NCBI RefSeq assembly: GCF_030818955.1
Contig: NZ_JAUTBF010000001.1
Location: forward strand, 2,728,001 to 2,792,000
DNA: 64,000 nucleotides
DNA from: Microbacterium trichothecenolyticum
GTDB lineage: Bacteria; Actinomycetota; Actinomycetes; Actinomycetales; Microbacteriaceae
Direction of reading: 5' to 3'
A program made the translations under genes and the position numbers. This document shows positions 35,102-43,929 of this stretch, one piece after another. The notes beneath the pieces were generated by a model. That model was not told the origin of the DNA, ran no database searches, and worked only from the letters and a program-made list of their open reading frames with translations. Within the stretch, counting starts at the first letter, position 1. Every line of letters starts with the position of its first letter.

Positions 35102-35260
35102 ATGTCCGCTCCCGGACCCTCACCGCCCCACCGCGTGAAACCCTGGAGCCGCGTGGCGCGCGCCACCGCGATCGTCATGGACGATCCGGATGCCGACTTC
35201 GCCGAGGCGGTCGTCGAGGCTCGACGCCTGGTGGCGCAGCGGGCGTTGCCGGGGGTGTGA
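35102..35260 (+). CDS. Candidate 52-residue protein
   Basis: Frame from ATG 35102 (or GTG 35135, giving 41 residues) ending TGA 35258-35260. The part FAEAVVEARRLVAQRALPGV is a plausible amphipathic helix with coding-like GC third positions. No ribosome-binding site of note and no family recognised; it may equally be a remnant. It lies in the 360-bp gap between the ROK repressor and the nitrilase gene, which otherwise holds only the LacI operator at 35370. Confidence 0.35.
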   Translation: MSAPGPSPPHRVKPWSRVARATAIVMDDPDADFAEAVVEARRLVAQRALPGV

Positions 35261-35369
35261 CCTTCAACCCAGCGCATGCGTCGCCGTCGATCAAGGCGTG
35301 TGTCCCGCGTTTCGCAGACGTAAATTCCCGGCCCCTGAAGAGGTGATCGGGACGCGCGCATGGGACACT

Positions 35370-35383
35370 GGTAAACGATTACC
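35370..35383. promoter_or_regulatory. LacI-family operator upstream of nitrilase-M20 operon
   Basis: GGTAAACGATTACC, 13 of 14 bases identical to the perfect palindrome at 42420-42433. It ends 14 bases before the nitrilase ATG, just ahead of the CAGGAGG ribosome-binding site, so bound repressor would block transcription. Confidence 0.7.
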
Positions 35384-35397
35384 CAGGAGGTCAGCCC

Positions 35398-36228
35398 ATG
35401 CGCGTCGCCGTCGGTCAGGTCGAGCCCGTCTTCGGCGACGTCGCCGCGAACATCACAATGACCGAGGCGGTCGTCCGTGAGGCGGCGGCTCAGGGGGCCG
35501 ACCTCGTGGTGCTGCCCGAGCTCGTCTCGTCGGGGTACATGATGTCGTCACGCGAGGAGGCGTTCGCGCTCGCCGAACCCGCCGGCGCCGGCCCGGCGAC
35601 GAGCGCATGGAAGAACCTGGCCGCCGAACTGGGCGTGTTCGTGGTCGCGGGCTTCCCCGAGAACGATCGAGGGCGTCTGTTCAACGCCTCGATCCTGTGC
35701 CTGCCCGACGGTACCCATGCGGTCTATCGCAAGGTGCACCTCTGGGACGAGGAGGCGCTCTACTTCGAGCCCGGCGACCTCGGGTTCGCGGTCGTCGACA
35801 CCCGGTTCGGGCGCCTGGGCATGATGATCTGCTACGACGGCTGGTTCCCCGAGAGCTACCGCTCGCTGGCGCTGCAGGGCGTCGACGTCGTCTGCGTGCC
35901 CACCAACTGGGTGCCCATCCCGGGCCAGGCCGAAGGACAGCCCGGTATGGCGACGATCCTCACGATGGGTGCCGCGCACAGCAACGGCGTCATCGTCGCG
36001 GCGGCCGATCGCGTCGGGGTGGAGCGGGGGCAGGAGTTCATCGGCCAGAGCCTCATCGTCAGCCACACCGGCTGGCCGCTCGCCGGACCGGCTGCAGCGA
36101 CGGGCGCTGCGCTGCTCGTCGCAGATGTCGACGTGGCGGCGGCGCGCCGCAGTCGTGCGTGGGGCGCTTTCAACCACCCGGTGCGCGACCGCCGCCCCGA
36201 CGCCTACCGGCTGCACCCGGCACCGTGA
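35398..36228 (+). CDS. Carbon-nitrogen hydrolase (nitrilase superfamily amidase)
   Basis: 276 residues. The Glu-Lys-Cys triad is complete: E41 in VVLPELVSSG, K112 in YRKVHLWDEE and C145 in MMICYDGWFPE. The compact form and WFPES motif fit amidases or N-carbamoyl/omega-amide hydrolases rather than true nitrilases. AGGAGG precedes the ATG, and the GTAA-type operator lies just upstream. Coupled to the M20 amidohydrolase by a GTGA overlap; both probably act in turn on the compound imported by the neighbouring ABC system. Confidence 0.88.
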   Translation: MRVAVGQVEPVFGDVAANITMTEAVVREAAAQGADLVVLPELVSSGYMMSSREEAFALAEPAGAGPATSAWKNLAAELGVFVVAGFPENDRGRLFNASILCLPDGTHAVYRKVHLWDEEALYFEPGDLGFAVVDTRFGRLGMMICYDGWFPESYRSLALQGVDVVCVPTNWVPIPGQAEGQPGMATILTMGAAHSNGVIVAAADRVGVERGQEFIGQSLIVSHTGWPLAGPAAATGAALLVADVDVAAARRSRAWGAFNHPVRDRRPDAYRLHPAP

Positions 36229-37310
36229 CGGGTCGGCGGCCGGATGTCATCGCACTGACACAGCAGCTCGTGCGACTCGACACCGCCGGTCACGACGAGG
36301 ACGTAGCTCTCGCTCTGCTGGCCCCGCTGCTCGACGACGCCGGCTTCGACGTGGCGCTGATCCCGTGGCATCCCGGTCGCTCGAATCTCGTCGCCAGCTG
36401 GCGTGGTGGCGGGCCACTCGTCCTGAGCGGTCACGTCGACACCGTGCCCGTGGGTGCTGCCGCCTGGGCCGCACACCCGCTCGGGGGCGATGTCGACGGC
36501 GACCGGCTGCATGGGCGCGGCGCGAGCGACATGAAGGGTGGGGTCGCCGCCATGACCGTTGCAGCCCTCGACGCGGCTGCTGCGGATGCCGCGCCTTTCC
36601 GCCTCGTGTTCACCTCGGGCGAGGAGACCGGATGCGGCGGAGGAGCCGCGGTGGCCGCCGCAGGGAGATTCCCCGCCGACGGCATCCTCATCGTCGGGGA
36701 GTCCACGGGCAACGATGTGCGGCTCGGGCACAAGGGTGCGACCTGGCTCCGGCTGGACGCGAGCGGCCGGGGTGCGCACGGCTCCCGGCCCGAACTCGGC
36801 GAGAACGCCATCGAGAAACTGGCCGACGCGATGCGGGCGCTAGGCGCGCTGCCTCCGCGGCCGCCGCACCCGCAACTGGGCTCGCGCACGACGAACATCG
36901 GGACGATCGCGGGTGGGACGCAGACGAACCTCGTCCCCGACGCCGCGTCGATGACCGTCGACGTGCGAACGGTTCCCGGGGCAGGAGCCGAAGAGGTCAC
37001 CTCGCTGCTCGAGATCTACGGAACCGTCACGCCCACCCTCGACATCCCAGCGGTGTGGAGCGACCCCACAGCGGAGCTGACGGACAAGATCGTCGAGGTC
37101 GTGGCATCCGTTCGCGGTTCGCGTGCCTCGATGGACGGGGTCAGCTACTTCACGGACGCCGCCGTGCTCGACCCCACGCGCGCCCGGTCGTACATCGTGG
37201 GTCCGGGAGACCCCGACCAACCGCACACCACGGACGAGTCGGTCTCCGTGCGCATGCTCTCGGAGGCAGTGGAAATCTATCGCGCGCTCATCGGCGCGCG
37301 GCTGGCGTGA
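36225..37310 (+). CDS. M20-family metallopeptidase/deacylase (ArgE/DapE type)
   Basis: 361 residues from GTG 36225. Zinc-site motifs: SGHVDTVPVG (His, Asp), GRGASDMKGG (bridging Asp) and FTSGEETGCGG (catalytic Glu and ligand Glu); dimerisation lobe from about residue 175. Members remove N-acyl, N-carbamoyl or N-terminal groups from amino acids. With the upstream nitrilase-superfamily amidase it forms a two-gene operon that could hydrolyse an N-substituted amide in two steps. Ends 7 bp before the convergent lacI gene. Confidence 0.85.
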   Translation: MTGRRPDVIALTQQLVRLDTAGHDEDVALALLAPLLDDAGFDVALIPWHPGRSNLVASWRGGGPLVLSGHVDTVPVGAAAWAAHPLGGDVDGDRLHGRGASDMKGGVAAMTVAALDAAAADAAPFRLVFTSGEETGCGGGAAVAAAGRFPADGILIVGESTGNDVRLGHKGATWLRLDASGRGAHGSRPELGENAIEKLADAMRALGALPPRPPHPQLGSRTTNIGTIAGGTQTNLVPDAASMTVDVRTVPGAGAEEVTSLLEIYGTVTPTLDIPAVWSDPTAELTDKIVEVVASVRGSRASMDGVSYFTDAAVLDPTRARSYIVGPGDPDQPHTTDESVSVRMLSEAVEIYRALIGARLA

Positions 37311-37316
37311 GCCGCG

Positions 37317-38315
37317 TCAGGCGCTGCCGCGGACGATGAGCTCGACCGGCAGGAGCGTCTCCTTCGCCGAAGCGTCGTCCCCGTCGATGAGCGCGAGTAG
37401 CGTCGCCACCGACGTCGCGACGATGTCGGCGACCGGCTGACGAACCGTCGTCAGCGTCGGGCGGCATGCGGTCGCCACCGAGATGTCGTCGAATCCGGCG
37501 ATCGCCAGCTCGATGGGGACTTTCCGGCCCAGCTCGGTCGCGGCATCCAGGGCACCCAACGCGATCAAGTCGTTCGCGCAGACGAGGGCATCGATCTCGG
37601 GATCACGACTCAGCAGGTCGTGCGCCGCGGCGCGACCGGACTCGCGACTGAAGTCGCCGAGCGCGACACGGGCCGCGGCCCGGGGGTCGTTGTCGTGGGC
37701 CCATTCCCGGAACCCCGCAACACGTCGACCTCCCGACCAGTTCTCGGGATCGGCTCCGACGAAGGCCAGTCGTCGACGGCCCGTGGCGATGAGGTGTCCG
37801 ATCACGGCGGCGATGCCGGCGGCGTCGTCGATGCCGACGAACGGTGCGGCGACACCGGTCGCGCGCTGATCGACCTGGACGAGTGGGATCGAGGCGCGTG
37901 TCGCGTCGAGCGCGGGCGCCGAAGCGGTCTGCGTGCACGGGACCACCAGGATGCCGTCGACCTGGCGCTCGGCGAGCAGGTCGAGGCGACGACTCTCGGT
38001 GTCGGGGTCGTCGTCGGAGCTGCAGAGGAAGAGGGCGAGGTCATGGACCTGAAGGGCCCGCTCGACACCGCTGACCACCTGTGGGAAGAACGGGTTGTCG
38101 ATGCGCGGCACGACCATGCCGACCACGCCGGTGCGCGCACGTCGCAGCGCCCGTGCCACCGAATGAGGGCGATACCCCAACTCGGTCGCGGTGCGCATGA
38201 CCAGCTCGCGATGTTCGGGCTTGACGGCACGGGCTCCGGACAGCGCCCTCGACACGGTGGCGACCGAGACCCCGGCGGCGTCGGCGACATCTCGTACCGT
38301 CGGACGCCGCGCCAT
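37317..38315 (-). CDS. LacI-family transcriptional regulator of the amide-uptake regulon
   Basis: 332 residues. HTH at residues 4-50 (TVRDVADAAGVSVATVSRALSG), hinge helix SVARALRRA, and a sugar/PBP-like effector domain through DDISVATACRPTLTTVRQP. It lies 9 bp after the ABC permease gene, so it is the last gene of the leftward transporter operon. The GGTAATCGATTACC operator family (35370 and 42420) flanks both operons, so this protein is expected to control both and itself. Confidence 0.9.
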   Translation of the reverse strand: MARRPTVRDVADAAGVSVATVSRALSGARAVKPEHRELVMRTATELGYRPHSVARALRRARTGVVGMVVPRIDNPFFPQVVSGVERALQVHDLALFLCSSDDDPDTESRRLDLLAERQVDGILVVPCTQTASAPALDATRASIPLVQVDQRATGVAAPFVGIDDAAGIAAVIGHLIATGRRRLAFVGADPENWSGGRRVAGFREWAHDNDPRAAARVALGDFSRESGRAAAHDLLSRDPEIDALVCANDLIALGALDAATELGRKVPIELAIAGFDDISVATACRPTLTTVRQPVADIVATSVATLLALIDGDDASAKETLLPVELIVRGSA

Positions 38316-38324
38316 AGAGCTAGC

Positions 38325-39149
38325 CTACGACCGCGTCCGCGGCAGCATGCGCCGGCGGCGGGGCACGATGCTCGCCCGGCGCCACGGCGTGCTGGCCGAC
38401 TCCCACAGCGAGATGAGCAGGAAGGCGAGCAGGCCGATGGATGCCAGGACGATGATCGCCGCGAACACGCCCGCGGTATTGAATCGGCCCTGCATCGTCG
38501 ACAGGTACACGCCCAGGCCGCCGGTCGTCGACGCGAGCGACTCGGCGAGGATGGCTCCCGTCACCGAGAAGGTCGCCGACATCTTCAACGCCGAGAACAG
38601 CGGGGTGTAGGTCGCGGGAAGCGCGATGACGACGAAAGTGCGCCACCGGGAGGCGCCCATCGCCCGCGCGAGGTGCACGCTGTCGGGGTCGACCGAGCGC
38701 AGGCCGTCGAGCACGTTGACCAGTACCGGGAAGAACACGATCATCGCGACGACGACGAGCTTGGGAGCCAGGCCGAAACCGAGCCAGATGACCAAGGCCG
38801 CGCCGATGGCGACGACGGGGATCGCCTGGCTCACGATCATGATCGGGTACAGCAGCCGGAACAGCAGCGGCGAGGCCGACATCACCAGCGCCAGCAGGAA
38901 CCCGAGTGCGGCGCCGATCACGAAGCCCAGGGCGAAGACCTGGCCGGTCGCGACGATACCTCGCCCGATGGCATCCCGATCCTCCACGATCGCGGCGAAG
39001 GCCGCCCACGGGGATGGCAGGACGTAAGCCGGGATCGCGAAGAGCTGCACGGCGAGCGCCCAGATCACGAGCAGCCCCAGGATCGAGACGATCGGAGTGA
39101 TCAGCGTCACCCAGCGCCGGCGGGAGGGGGAGAGCGCGTCGATGCTCAT
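38325..39149 (-). CDS. ABC transporter permease, nitrate/sulfonate/pyrimidine-type (SsuC-like)
   Basis: 274 residues with about six transmembrane helices and the EAA-like loop LARAMGASRWRTFVVIALPATY. Belongs to the SsuC/TauC/ThiX branch of importers. ATG overlaps the stop of the ATPase gene by 4 bp. Basic C-terminal tail. It works with the ATPase at 39146 and binding protein at 41369. Confidence 0.9.
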   Translation of the reverse strand: MSIDALSPSRRRWVTLITPIVSILGLLVIWALAVQLFAIPAYVLPSPWAAFAAIVEDRDAIGRGIVATGQVFALGFVIGAALGFLLALVMSASPLLFRLLYPIMIVSQAIPVVAIGAALVIWLGFGLAPKLVVVAMIVFFPVLVNVLDGLRSVDPDSVHLARAMGASRWRTFVVIALPATYTPLFSALKMSATFSVTGAILAESLASTTGGLGVYLSTMQGRFNTAGVFAAIIVLASIGLLAFLLISLWESASTPWRRASIVPRRRRMLPRTRS

Positions 39150-39931
39150 GCGGGGGTCCGCCTTTCGTCGAGGTCGCCGCGCGCGCGGCCGTAGATGAGG
39201 TCGACCGCGCGCTTCTTCAACGCGGTGAAGCGATCGCTGGTCAGCACGTCGACATCGCGCGGGCGCGGGAGGTCGACCGTCAGGATCTCGCTGATGCGAC
39301 CCGGCCGCGGCGACATCACCACGACACGGTCGGCGAGGAAGATCGCCTCGTCGATGTCGTGGGTGACGAAGAGCACCGTCGAGCCGGTCTCCCCCCACAC
39401 CCGTAGCAGCCACTGCTGCATGTCGAGGCGCGTCTGGCTGTCCAAGGCGCCGAAGGGCTCGTCGAGCAGCATGACGTCCTTCGCGAACGCGAGGGTGCGC
39501 ATGAGGGCGACGCGCTGGCGCATCCCGCCGCTCATCGCGTGCGGGAAGTGATCGAGGAAGTCGCCCAGGCCGTAGTGGGTGGCCATCTCGGCGGCCTGTT
39601 GCTTCTGCTCCCGGGTCACGCGGCCCGTCAGGCGGGCGCCGAGGGTGATGTTCTCGAGCGCGCTGAGCGAGGGCACGAGCAGGTCCTTCTGCAGCATGTA
39701 TCCGACGGTTCCGGGGCGGCCGGTGGTGTCGGTGCCGTCGATCGTGACGGTCCCGCGCGTGGGACGCAGGATGCCGGACACGATGTTGAACAGCGTCGAC
39801 TTGCCGCACCCGCTCGGCCCGATCACCGAGACGAACTCGCCCGCCGCGACCGAGAGGTCGGTGGTGGCGAGCGCCTCTGTGCTGCCGAAGCGCTGCTCGA
39901 CGCCGCTCAGCACGACCTTGGGCGTGCTCAC
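39146..39931 (-). CDS. ABC transporter ATP-binding protein, SsuB/TauB-like
   Basis: 261 residues from GTG 39931. Walker A GPSGCGKST, Q-loop-equivalent VGYMLQKDLL, signature MSGGMRQR, Walker B VMLLDEPFGALD and LFVTHDIDEA, typical of nitrate/taurine/NMT1-class importers. Start overlaps the stop of the M24-type gene (GTGA), continuing the chain of coupled genes. Confidence 0.93.
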   Translation of the reverse strand: MSTPKVVLSGVEQRFGSTEALATTDLSVAAGEFVSVIGPSGCGKSTLFNIVSGILRPTRGTVTIDGTDTTGRPGTVGYMLQKDLLVPSLSALENITLGARLTGRVTREQKQQAAEMATHYGLGDFLDHFPHAMSGGMRQRVALMRTLAFAKDVMLLDEPFGALDSQTRLDMQQWLLRVWGETGSTVLFVTHDIDEAIFLADRVVVMSPRPGRISEILTVDLPRPRDVDVLTSDRFTALKKRAVDLIYGRARGDLDERRTPA

Positions 39932-40599
39932 GAGATCACCGTCACGCGGCGGGGACCGAACCACACGACGTCCTCGCGCTTGACCCCGTAGAGGTGGGTG
40001 CCGATGAACGGTTCCACCGCCCACGCGCCGGTCATGACCGTCTCGTTGTACGCATCGATGTACCCGTCGTCGTACGAGGAATCGCGCGAGAGCGAGTGCC
40101 CGATGTTCTGCAGCCGGTCCAGCAGGAGCAGCCCCGTCCCGGACAGGGCGTCCTGGAAGTGGGCGAACCAGTCGCACGCCCGCATTCCGGGTCGGGCGGC
40201 CGCCAAGAGGCCCGCGTGGATCTCCTCGACGGCCTCGAGGGCGCGCCGCTGGGGCACGTTCTCGCCGCGGATGAGGGTGCGCGTGCAGTCACCCCACCAG
40301 CCGTCGGTCGTCACCGGATGCACGTCGATCGTGCCGAGGTCGATGTTCCACAGCACCCGTTCGGACGGCACGTCAGTGGGAAAGCAGCTCAACGTGCCGA
40401 CGCCGAACCCCACGACCGTGGGCGTCCATACGCCGGCCCCGCCGAGCTCGACGACCCGCCGATCGATGCGGTCGCGCACCGCGCGCTCCGATTCGCCGGG
40501 CTCGATGTCGCGGGCGAACTCCTCGGCGATCCGGATCGCGAGTCGTTGCGCCCGGACGAGGCCCTCGGGTGGTTCGTCGGTGAGAGACCGATCCGTCAT
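39928..40599 (-). CDS. M24-fold metallopeptidase/creatinase-like enzyme
   Basis: 223 residues, short for the family because the N-terminal creatinase domain is absent. The five metal ligands can be matched: aspartates in NIDLGT and GDCTRT, histidine in NIGHSL, glutamates in VEPFIG and KREDVV. The pita-bread fold includes Xaa-Pro peptidases, creatinase and ectoine-type hydrolases, so a C-N bond cleavage in the imported compound is the likely role. Overlaps both neighbours by 4 bp, so it belongs to the transporter operon. Confidence 0.75.
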   Translation of the reverse strand: MTDRSLTDEPPEGLVRAQRLAIRIAEEFARDIEPGESERAVRDRIDRRVVELGGAGVWTPTVVGFGVGTLSCFPTDVPSERVLWNIDLGTIDVHPVTTDGWWGDCTRTLIRGENVPQRRALEAVEEIHAGLLAAARPGMRACDWFAHFQDALSGTGLLLLDRLQNIGHSLSRDSSYDDGYIDAYNETVMTGAWAVEPFIGTHLYGVKREDVVWFGPRRVTVIS

Positions 40600-41372
40600 C
40601 GTTCCGTCTCCGTCGCCCCGGCCCGCGTGAGCCACTGCGCGAGCTGGTTCCACAGGCGGGCGTACCCGGGCCACTCGACGAAGGGCGAGGTCAGCCAGTG
40701 CGGACCCATGTCGGTGGTCACCGCGGCGACACGGCCGGCACCGTGCTGGCCCACGACGACGAGCGGGTGGCTGCCGACCGTTGCGACGACCTCCGCGCCA
40801 GGCGCGGGTGTCATGCGCTGAAAGCCCAGGATGCCGGGCCAATCGCCCTCGAGTCCGCGGGTGATCTCGTGCCCGCCGTCGGCGTGCGGGACGATCGCCT
40901 CCGGCGTCTCCTCGCGGTCGTCGCCGATCTCCATGACGACCGGCAGCACCTCAGCGAGCGCGGTCGAGCGGTAGTTCGCCTTGCCCTCGATGCCCTGGAA
41001 GGACAGGTACCCACCGACCATCAGCAGGGATCCTCCGCCGGCGACCCATGCGGCCAGCGATGCGAGGCGGTTGGCGGGCGCGGCCCGTCCGCCCGTGAAC
41101 ACGGCGTTGGTCAGCAGCAGGGTGTTGGCGCCGATGTCGCTGAGTACCACGAGGTCGTAGACGGAGAGCTCTTCCACCGTGTAGGGGAACTTCTCTGCGG
41201 CGACGTGGTTGGGCTGGAACTCGACACTCCATCCGCCCGCTTCGAGCGCATGGATGAAGGGCCATGCCCCCTCTTCGTAGGTGGACGTGTGGAACGTGTC
41301 GAACCCCTTGGTGTGGACGGACGTGGTGCTCCACGACTCGCCCGCGAGCAGGATCCTGCGCCCGCCGCTCAC
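40596..41372 (-). CDS. GATase1-like/ThuA-like protein of the transporter operon
   Basis: 258 residues from GTG 41372. The start RILLAGESW and the HTKGFDTFH stretch, then DLVVLSDIGANTLLL and GGGSLLMVGGYLSFQG, resemble the class I glutamine-amidotransferase-like fold of the putative GATase1 (DUF1355) and ThuA group. No typical nucleophile elbow cysteine is evident, so amidotransferase activity is doubtful. Reaction unknown. Coupled by overlaps to the binding protein and the M24 gene, implying a shared substrate. Confidence 0.65.
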   Translation of the reverse strand: MSGGRRILLAGESWSTTSVHTKGFDTFHTSTYEEGAWPFIHALEAGGWSVEFQPNHVAAEKFPYTVEELSVYDLVVLSDIGANTLLLTNAVFTGGRAAPANRLASLAAWVAGGGSLLMVGGYLSFQGIEGKANYRSTALAEVLPVVMEIGDDREETPEAIVPHADGGHEITRGLEGDWPGILGFQRMTPAPGAEVVATVGSHPLVVVGQHGAGRVAAVTTDMGPHWLTSPFVEWPGYARLWNQLAQWLTRAGATETER

Positions 41373-42397
41373 TCGCCCAGCGCCGAGTTCGTGTAGAGGT
41401 CGGAAACGGGGATGCTCTGGTCGATGAGCCCGTAGGTCACCGCCACGTCGACGAGCGACTGCCACGTCTCGGGGGATTGCTTGAGGTCGTCGGCCGTGAC
41501 CTCCACGCCCGCGTCGCCGAAGAGGGCGGACGTGGCCTCCCACTGCAAGGTGGTGAAGTCGAGCGACTGCGCGTCCGGATACGCCGCCATGAAGATGTCC
41601 ACGGCCTTGTCGGGGTTCTGTCGCGCCCAGTTCAACCCGCGGATGGTCGCGGTCATGAACGCCGAGGCTGCGTCAGGGTGCTCGTCGAGCCACTGCGAGT
41701 TGCCCGCGAGCATGAGGACGGGAGCGTCCGGAGCGCCGTAGTCCTTCGAGTAGCTGATCGAGTAGTCCTTGCCGAGGGACTGCAGCTCGCTGCCCTCCGC
41801 GTTGGTGATGCCGGTGATGGCATCCACTTTCCCGTCGACGAGAAGCGGGACCGTGCTCGAGTCCGCCGTGACGAGGGTGACATCGTTGATGGTCTTGCCG
41901 ACCGAACCGAGCATGATCGACAGCTGGGCGTTGGACCACGCGTCGTTGTAGGTGCCGATGAGCTTGCCGGAGAGCTCGTCCGGCTTGATCGGCTCGCCCG
42001 AGGTGGTCATGAGGCCCCAGTTGTTGTTCGTGCCGTAGGTGCCGATGCCGACGACGGGGACGCCCTGTGAGCGGGCGGTGACGATGTCGACGCTCGTGGT
42101 GAAAGCCAGGTCCGCCTGCTGTGTGCCCAGGTACTGCATCGTGGCCGAGGTGTTGGGTGGGGTCATGATGTCGACGTTGAGTCCGGCCTCTTCGTAGAAC
42201 CCCTGATCCTTTGCGACCAGCCAGGGAATCCAGAAGCCGTCGGCGACGGGCCACTCCTGGATGAACCGGATGTCGGTGGTGCCGCCATCGCCGGACGCCT
42301 CGCCCGAGCCGCCCGCGCAGGCGGTGAGGGTGACGGCGAGGGCGACGCCGCACGCGGCGGCGACGACTCGGCGGATGTGGCGTGCGGCTGTGCTCAT
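41369..42397 (-). CDS. ABC substrate-binding lipoprotein, SsuA/NMT1-THI5 type
   Basis: 342 residues. Lipobox TLTAC (C27); then IRFIQEWPVADGFWIPWLVAK, a binding-protein start with a tryptophan-rich pocket like those of pyrimidine/thiamine-precursor and taurine systems, and PPNTSATMQYLGTQQADLAFT. ATG 42397 follows AAAGGA. First gene of the operon; the operator at 42420-42433 lies 22 bp upstream. The cargo is probably a small aromatic or heterocyclic N compound (inference from pocket type and enzyme set). Confidence 0.9.
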   Translation of the reverse strand: MSTAARHIRRVVAAACGVALAVTLTACAGGSGEASGDGGTTDIRFIQEWPVADGFWIPWLVAKDQGFYEEAGLNVDIMTPPNTSATMQYLGTQQADLAFTTSVDIVTARSQGVPVVGIGTYGTNNNWGLMTTSGEPIKPDELSGKLIGTYNDAWSNAQLSIMLGSVGKTINDVTLVTADSSTVPLLVDGKVDAITGITNAEGSELQSLGKDYSISYSKDYGAPDAPVLMLAGNSQWLDEHPDAASAFMTATIRGLNWARQNPDKAVDIFMAAYPDAQSLDFTTLQWEATSALFGDAGVEVTADDLKQSPETWQSLVDVAVTYGLIDQSIPVSDLYTNSALGE

Positions 42398-42419
42398 GGT
42401 CGGGTCCTTTTCATCGACG

Positions 42420-42439
42420 GGTAATCGATTACCAAAGTA
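42420..42439 (-). promoter_or_regulatory. LacI-family operator and adjoining -10 of the transporter operon
   Basis: Perfect 14-bp palindrome GGTAATCGATTACC at 42420-42433. On the minus strand TACTTT (42439-42434), a possible -10, directly abuts it, so the operator covers the start point. Matches 35370-35383 at 13 of 14 positions; the shared sequence defines one regulon. Confidence 0.75.
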
Positions 42440-42684
42440 TCCGCGTCCGATGCGGCGCGTCATGACGCGAGTGTTACCGTCCCGTAAAACGTGGCGAGGC
42501 CGCCGGCGATCGGCGCGACCTGCCACCGCCGCCCTCGGGCCGTCACCCTCCGGCCCTTTCAGGCGATCCCTCACTCTCACCGTGTACCGTCTCTTCCGGT
42601 CTGCGCGACTCCACGTGCTCAGGTCGACTCCAGGGCGGCGTCGTCGACGAGCGGGTGGGCGCGCGCGAAATGACAGGGGAGGCG

Positions 42685-43920
42685 ATGACCATCAGCACGA
42701 TGACCGTCCCCCTCTCGACGCCCATGGCGAAGACCCCGGGGCCCCTCGACACGGTCCGGACCCTGCCCTCGCTGACGGGCCTGCGCTGGGCGACCGCGAT
42801 GCTGATCTTCGGCCACCACCTCATGGCCGTGAACTACTTCGGCGGGACGGCCGGCGACGTGTGGGGGTTCCTCTTCGAAGCGGGCAAGACCGGGGTGACG
42901 CTGTTCTTCATCCTCTCGGGCTTCGTCTTGGCGTGGGGCTTCAAGCCGCAGCAGTCGGCCCGGTCGTTCTGGTGGCACCGCATCGCACGCATCTATCCGT
43001 TGCACCTCGTGGGCGTCGGCCTCGCCCTTCTTGCCGCGGCGACGCTGGTGCCCGAGATTCGCAGCAACGGCGCCGCGCCGGTGGTGGCCAACGTCCTCCT
43101 CGTCAACGGCTGGGTGCCCGACTGGTGGCAGGCCGGCAACCCCGCCAGCTGGTCCCTCGTGTGCGAGGCGTTCTTCTACCTGACCTTCCCCTTCCTCATC
43201 CGCCCGCTGGCCCGCGCGTCGAACCGGGCGCTCGTGATCGTGGTCGTGGCATCCCTCGCGCTCGCCGCACTGGCTCCCCAGATCGCCGCCGTGTCACCCG
43301 TGCCGATGTCGGCCGCGTCGACGCCGCTGCTGCGGCTGCCCGAGTTCGTGCTCGGCGTGGCGCTCGCGCTGTTGATGAAGAGCGGGGCCTGGATGCCGAT
43401 GAGGCTGCGCTTCGCGCTCCCGCTCGCCGTCGCGGGGTACGCGCTGTCGGAGGCGCCGACGCTGCCCGGCACCGAGGTGCACGTGGGCCTCGCGGCGACC
43501 GTCGGCGGTTTCGCCCTGCTCGTCGCCGCGCTCGCGAACGCCGACGCGCGCGGGCGCTCGACCTTCCTCGCGCGTCCGCTGTGGCAGGAACTCGGGCGGG
43601 TGTCGTTCGCGTTCTACCTCGTGCACCTGCTGGTGATCGCCTCGGTGTCGTCGTCGTGGCCCGACGGGCACCCGCAGCTGCCCTGGCCGCGGGCGGTGCC
43701 GCTCGCGCTCGCCGCGTTCGGCATCGCGCTGGCTCTGGCGTGGGTGCTCCACAAGGCGGTCGAGATCCCGGCCCAGAGGTGGCTGCTGCGGTACGAGCGG
43801 TCGCGAGCGCGCGTGCGGCCCGCGGCGGGCGACGTGCGGTCCTCCCCCGTCGCGGGGGCGGGAGTCGGCGCATCCGGCGTCTCGGCCGAGGCTCTGGTGG
43901 GGCAGCGCACCCGCAGTTAG
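42685..43920 (+). CDS. Acyltransferase 3 family membrane protein (OafA-like)
   Basis: 411 residues with about ten transmembrane helices. Early motif GLRWATAMLIFGHH carries the family histidine, followed by GVTLFFILSGFVLAWG and FWWHRIARIYPLH, all classic acyltransferase-3 features. Such enzymes O-acylate sugars on lipids, peptidoglycan or polysaccharides. ATG 42685 is chosen since GGGGAGG (42677-42683) precedes it; the 250 bp upstream contain only the divergent promoter region. Followed by a small membrane-protein gene. Confidence 0.85.
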   Translation: MTISTMTVPLSTPMAKTPGPLDTVRTLPSLTGLRWATAMLIFGHHLMAVNYFGGTAGDVWGFLFEAGKTGVTLFFILSGFVLAWGFKPQQSARSFWWHRIARIYPLHLVGVGLALLAAATLVPEIRSNGAAPVVANVLLVNGWVPDWWQAGNPASWSLVCEAFFYLTFPFLIRPLARASNRALVIVVVASLALAALAPQIAAVSPVPMSAASTPLLRLPEFVLGVALALLMKSGAWMPMRLRFALPLAVAGYALSEAPTLPGTEVHVGLAATVGGFALLVAALANADARGRSTFLARPLWQELGRVSFAFYLVHLLVIASVSSSWPDGHPQLPWPRAVPLALAAFGIALALAWVLHKAVEIPAQRWLLRYERSRARVRPAAGDVRSSPVAGAGVGASGVSAEALVGQRTRS

Positions 43921-43929
43921 GCTCGCCGG

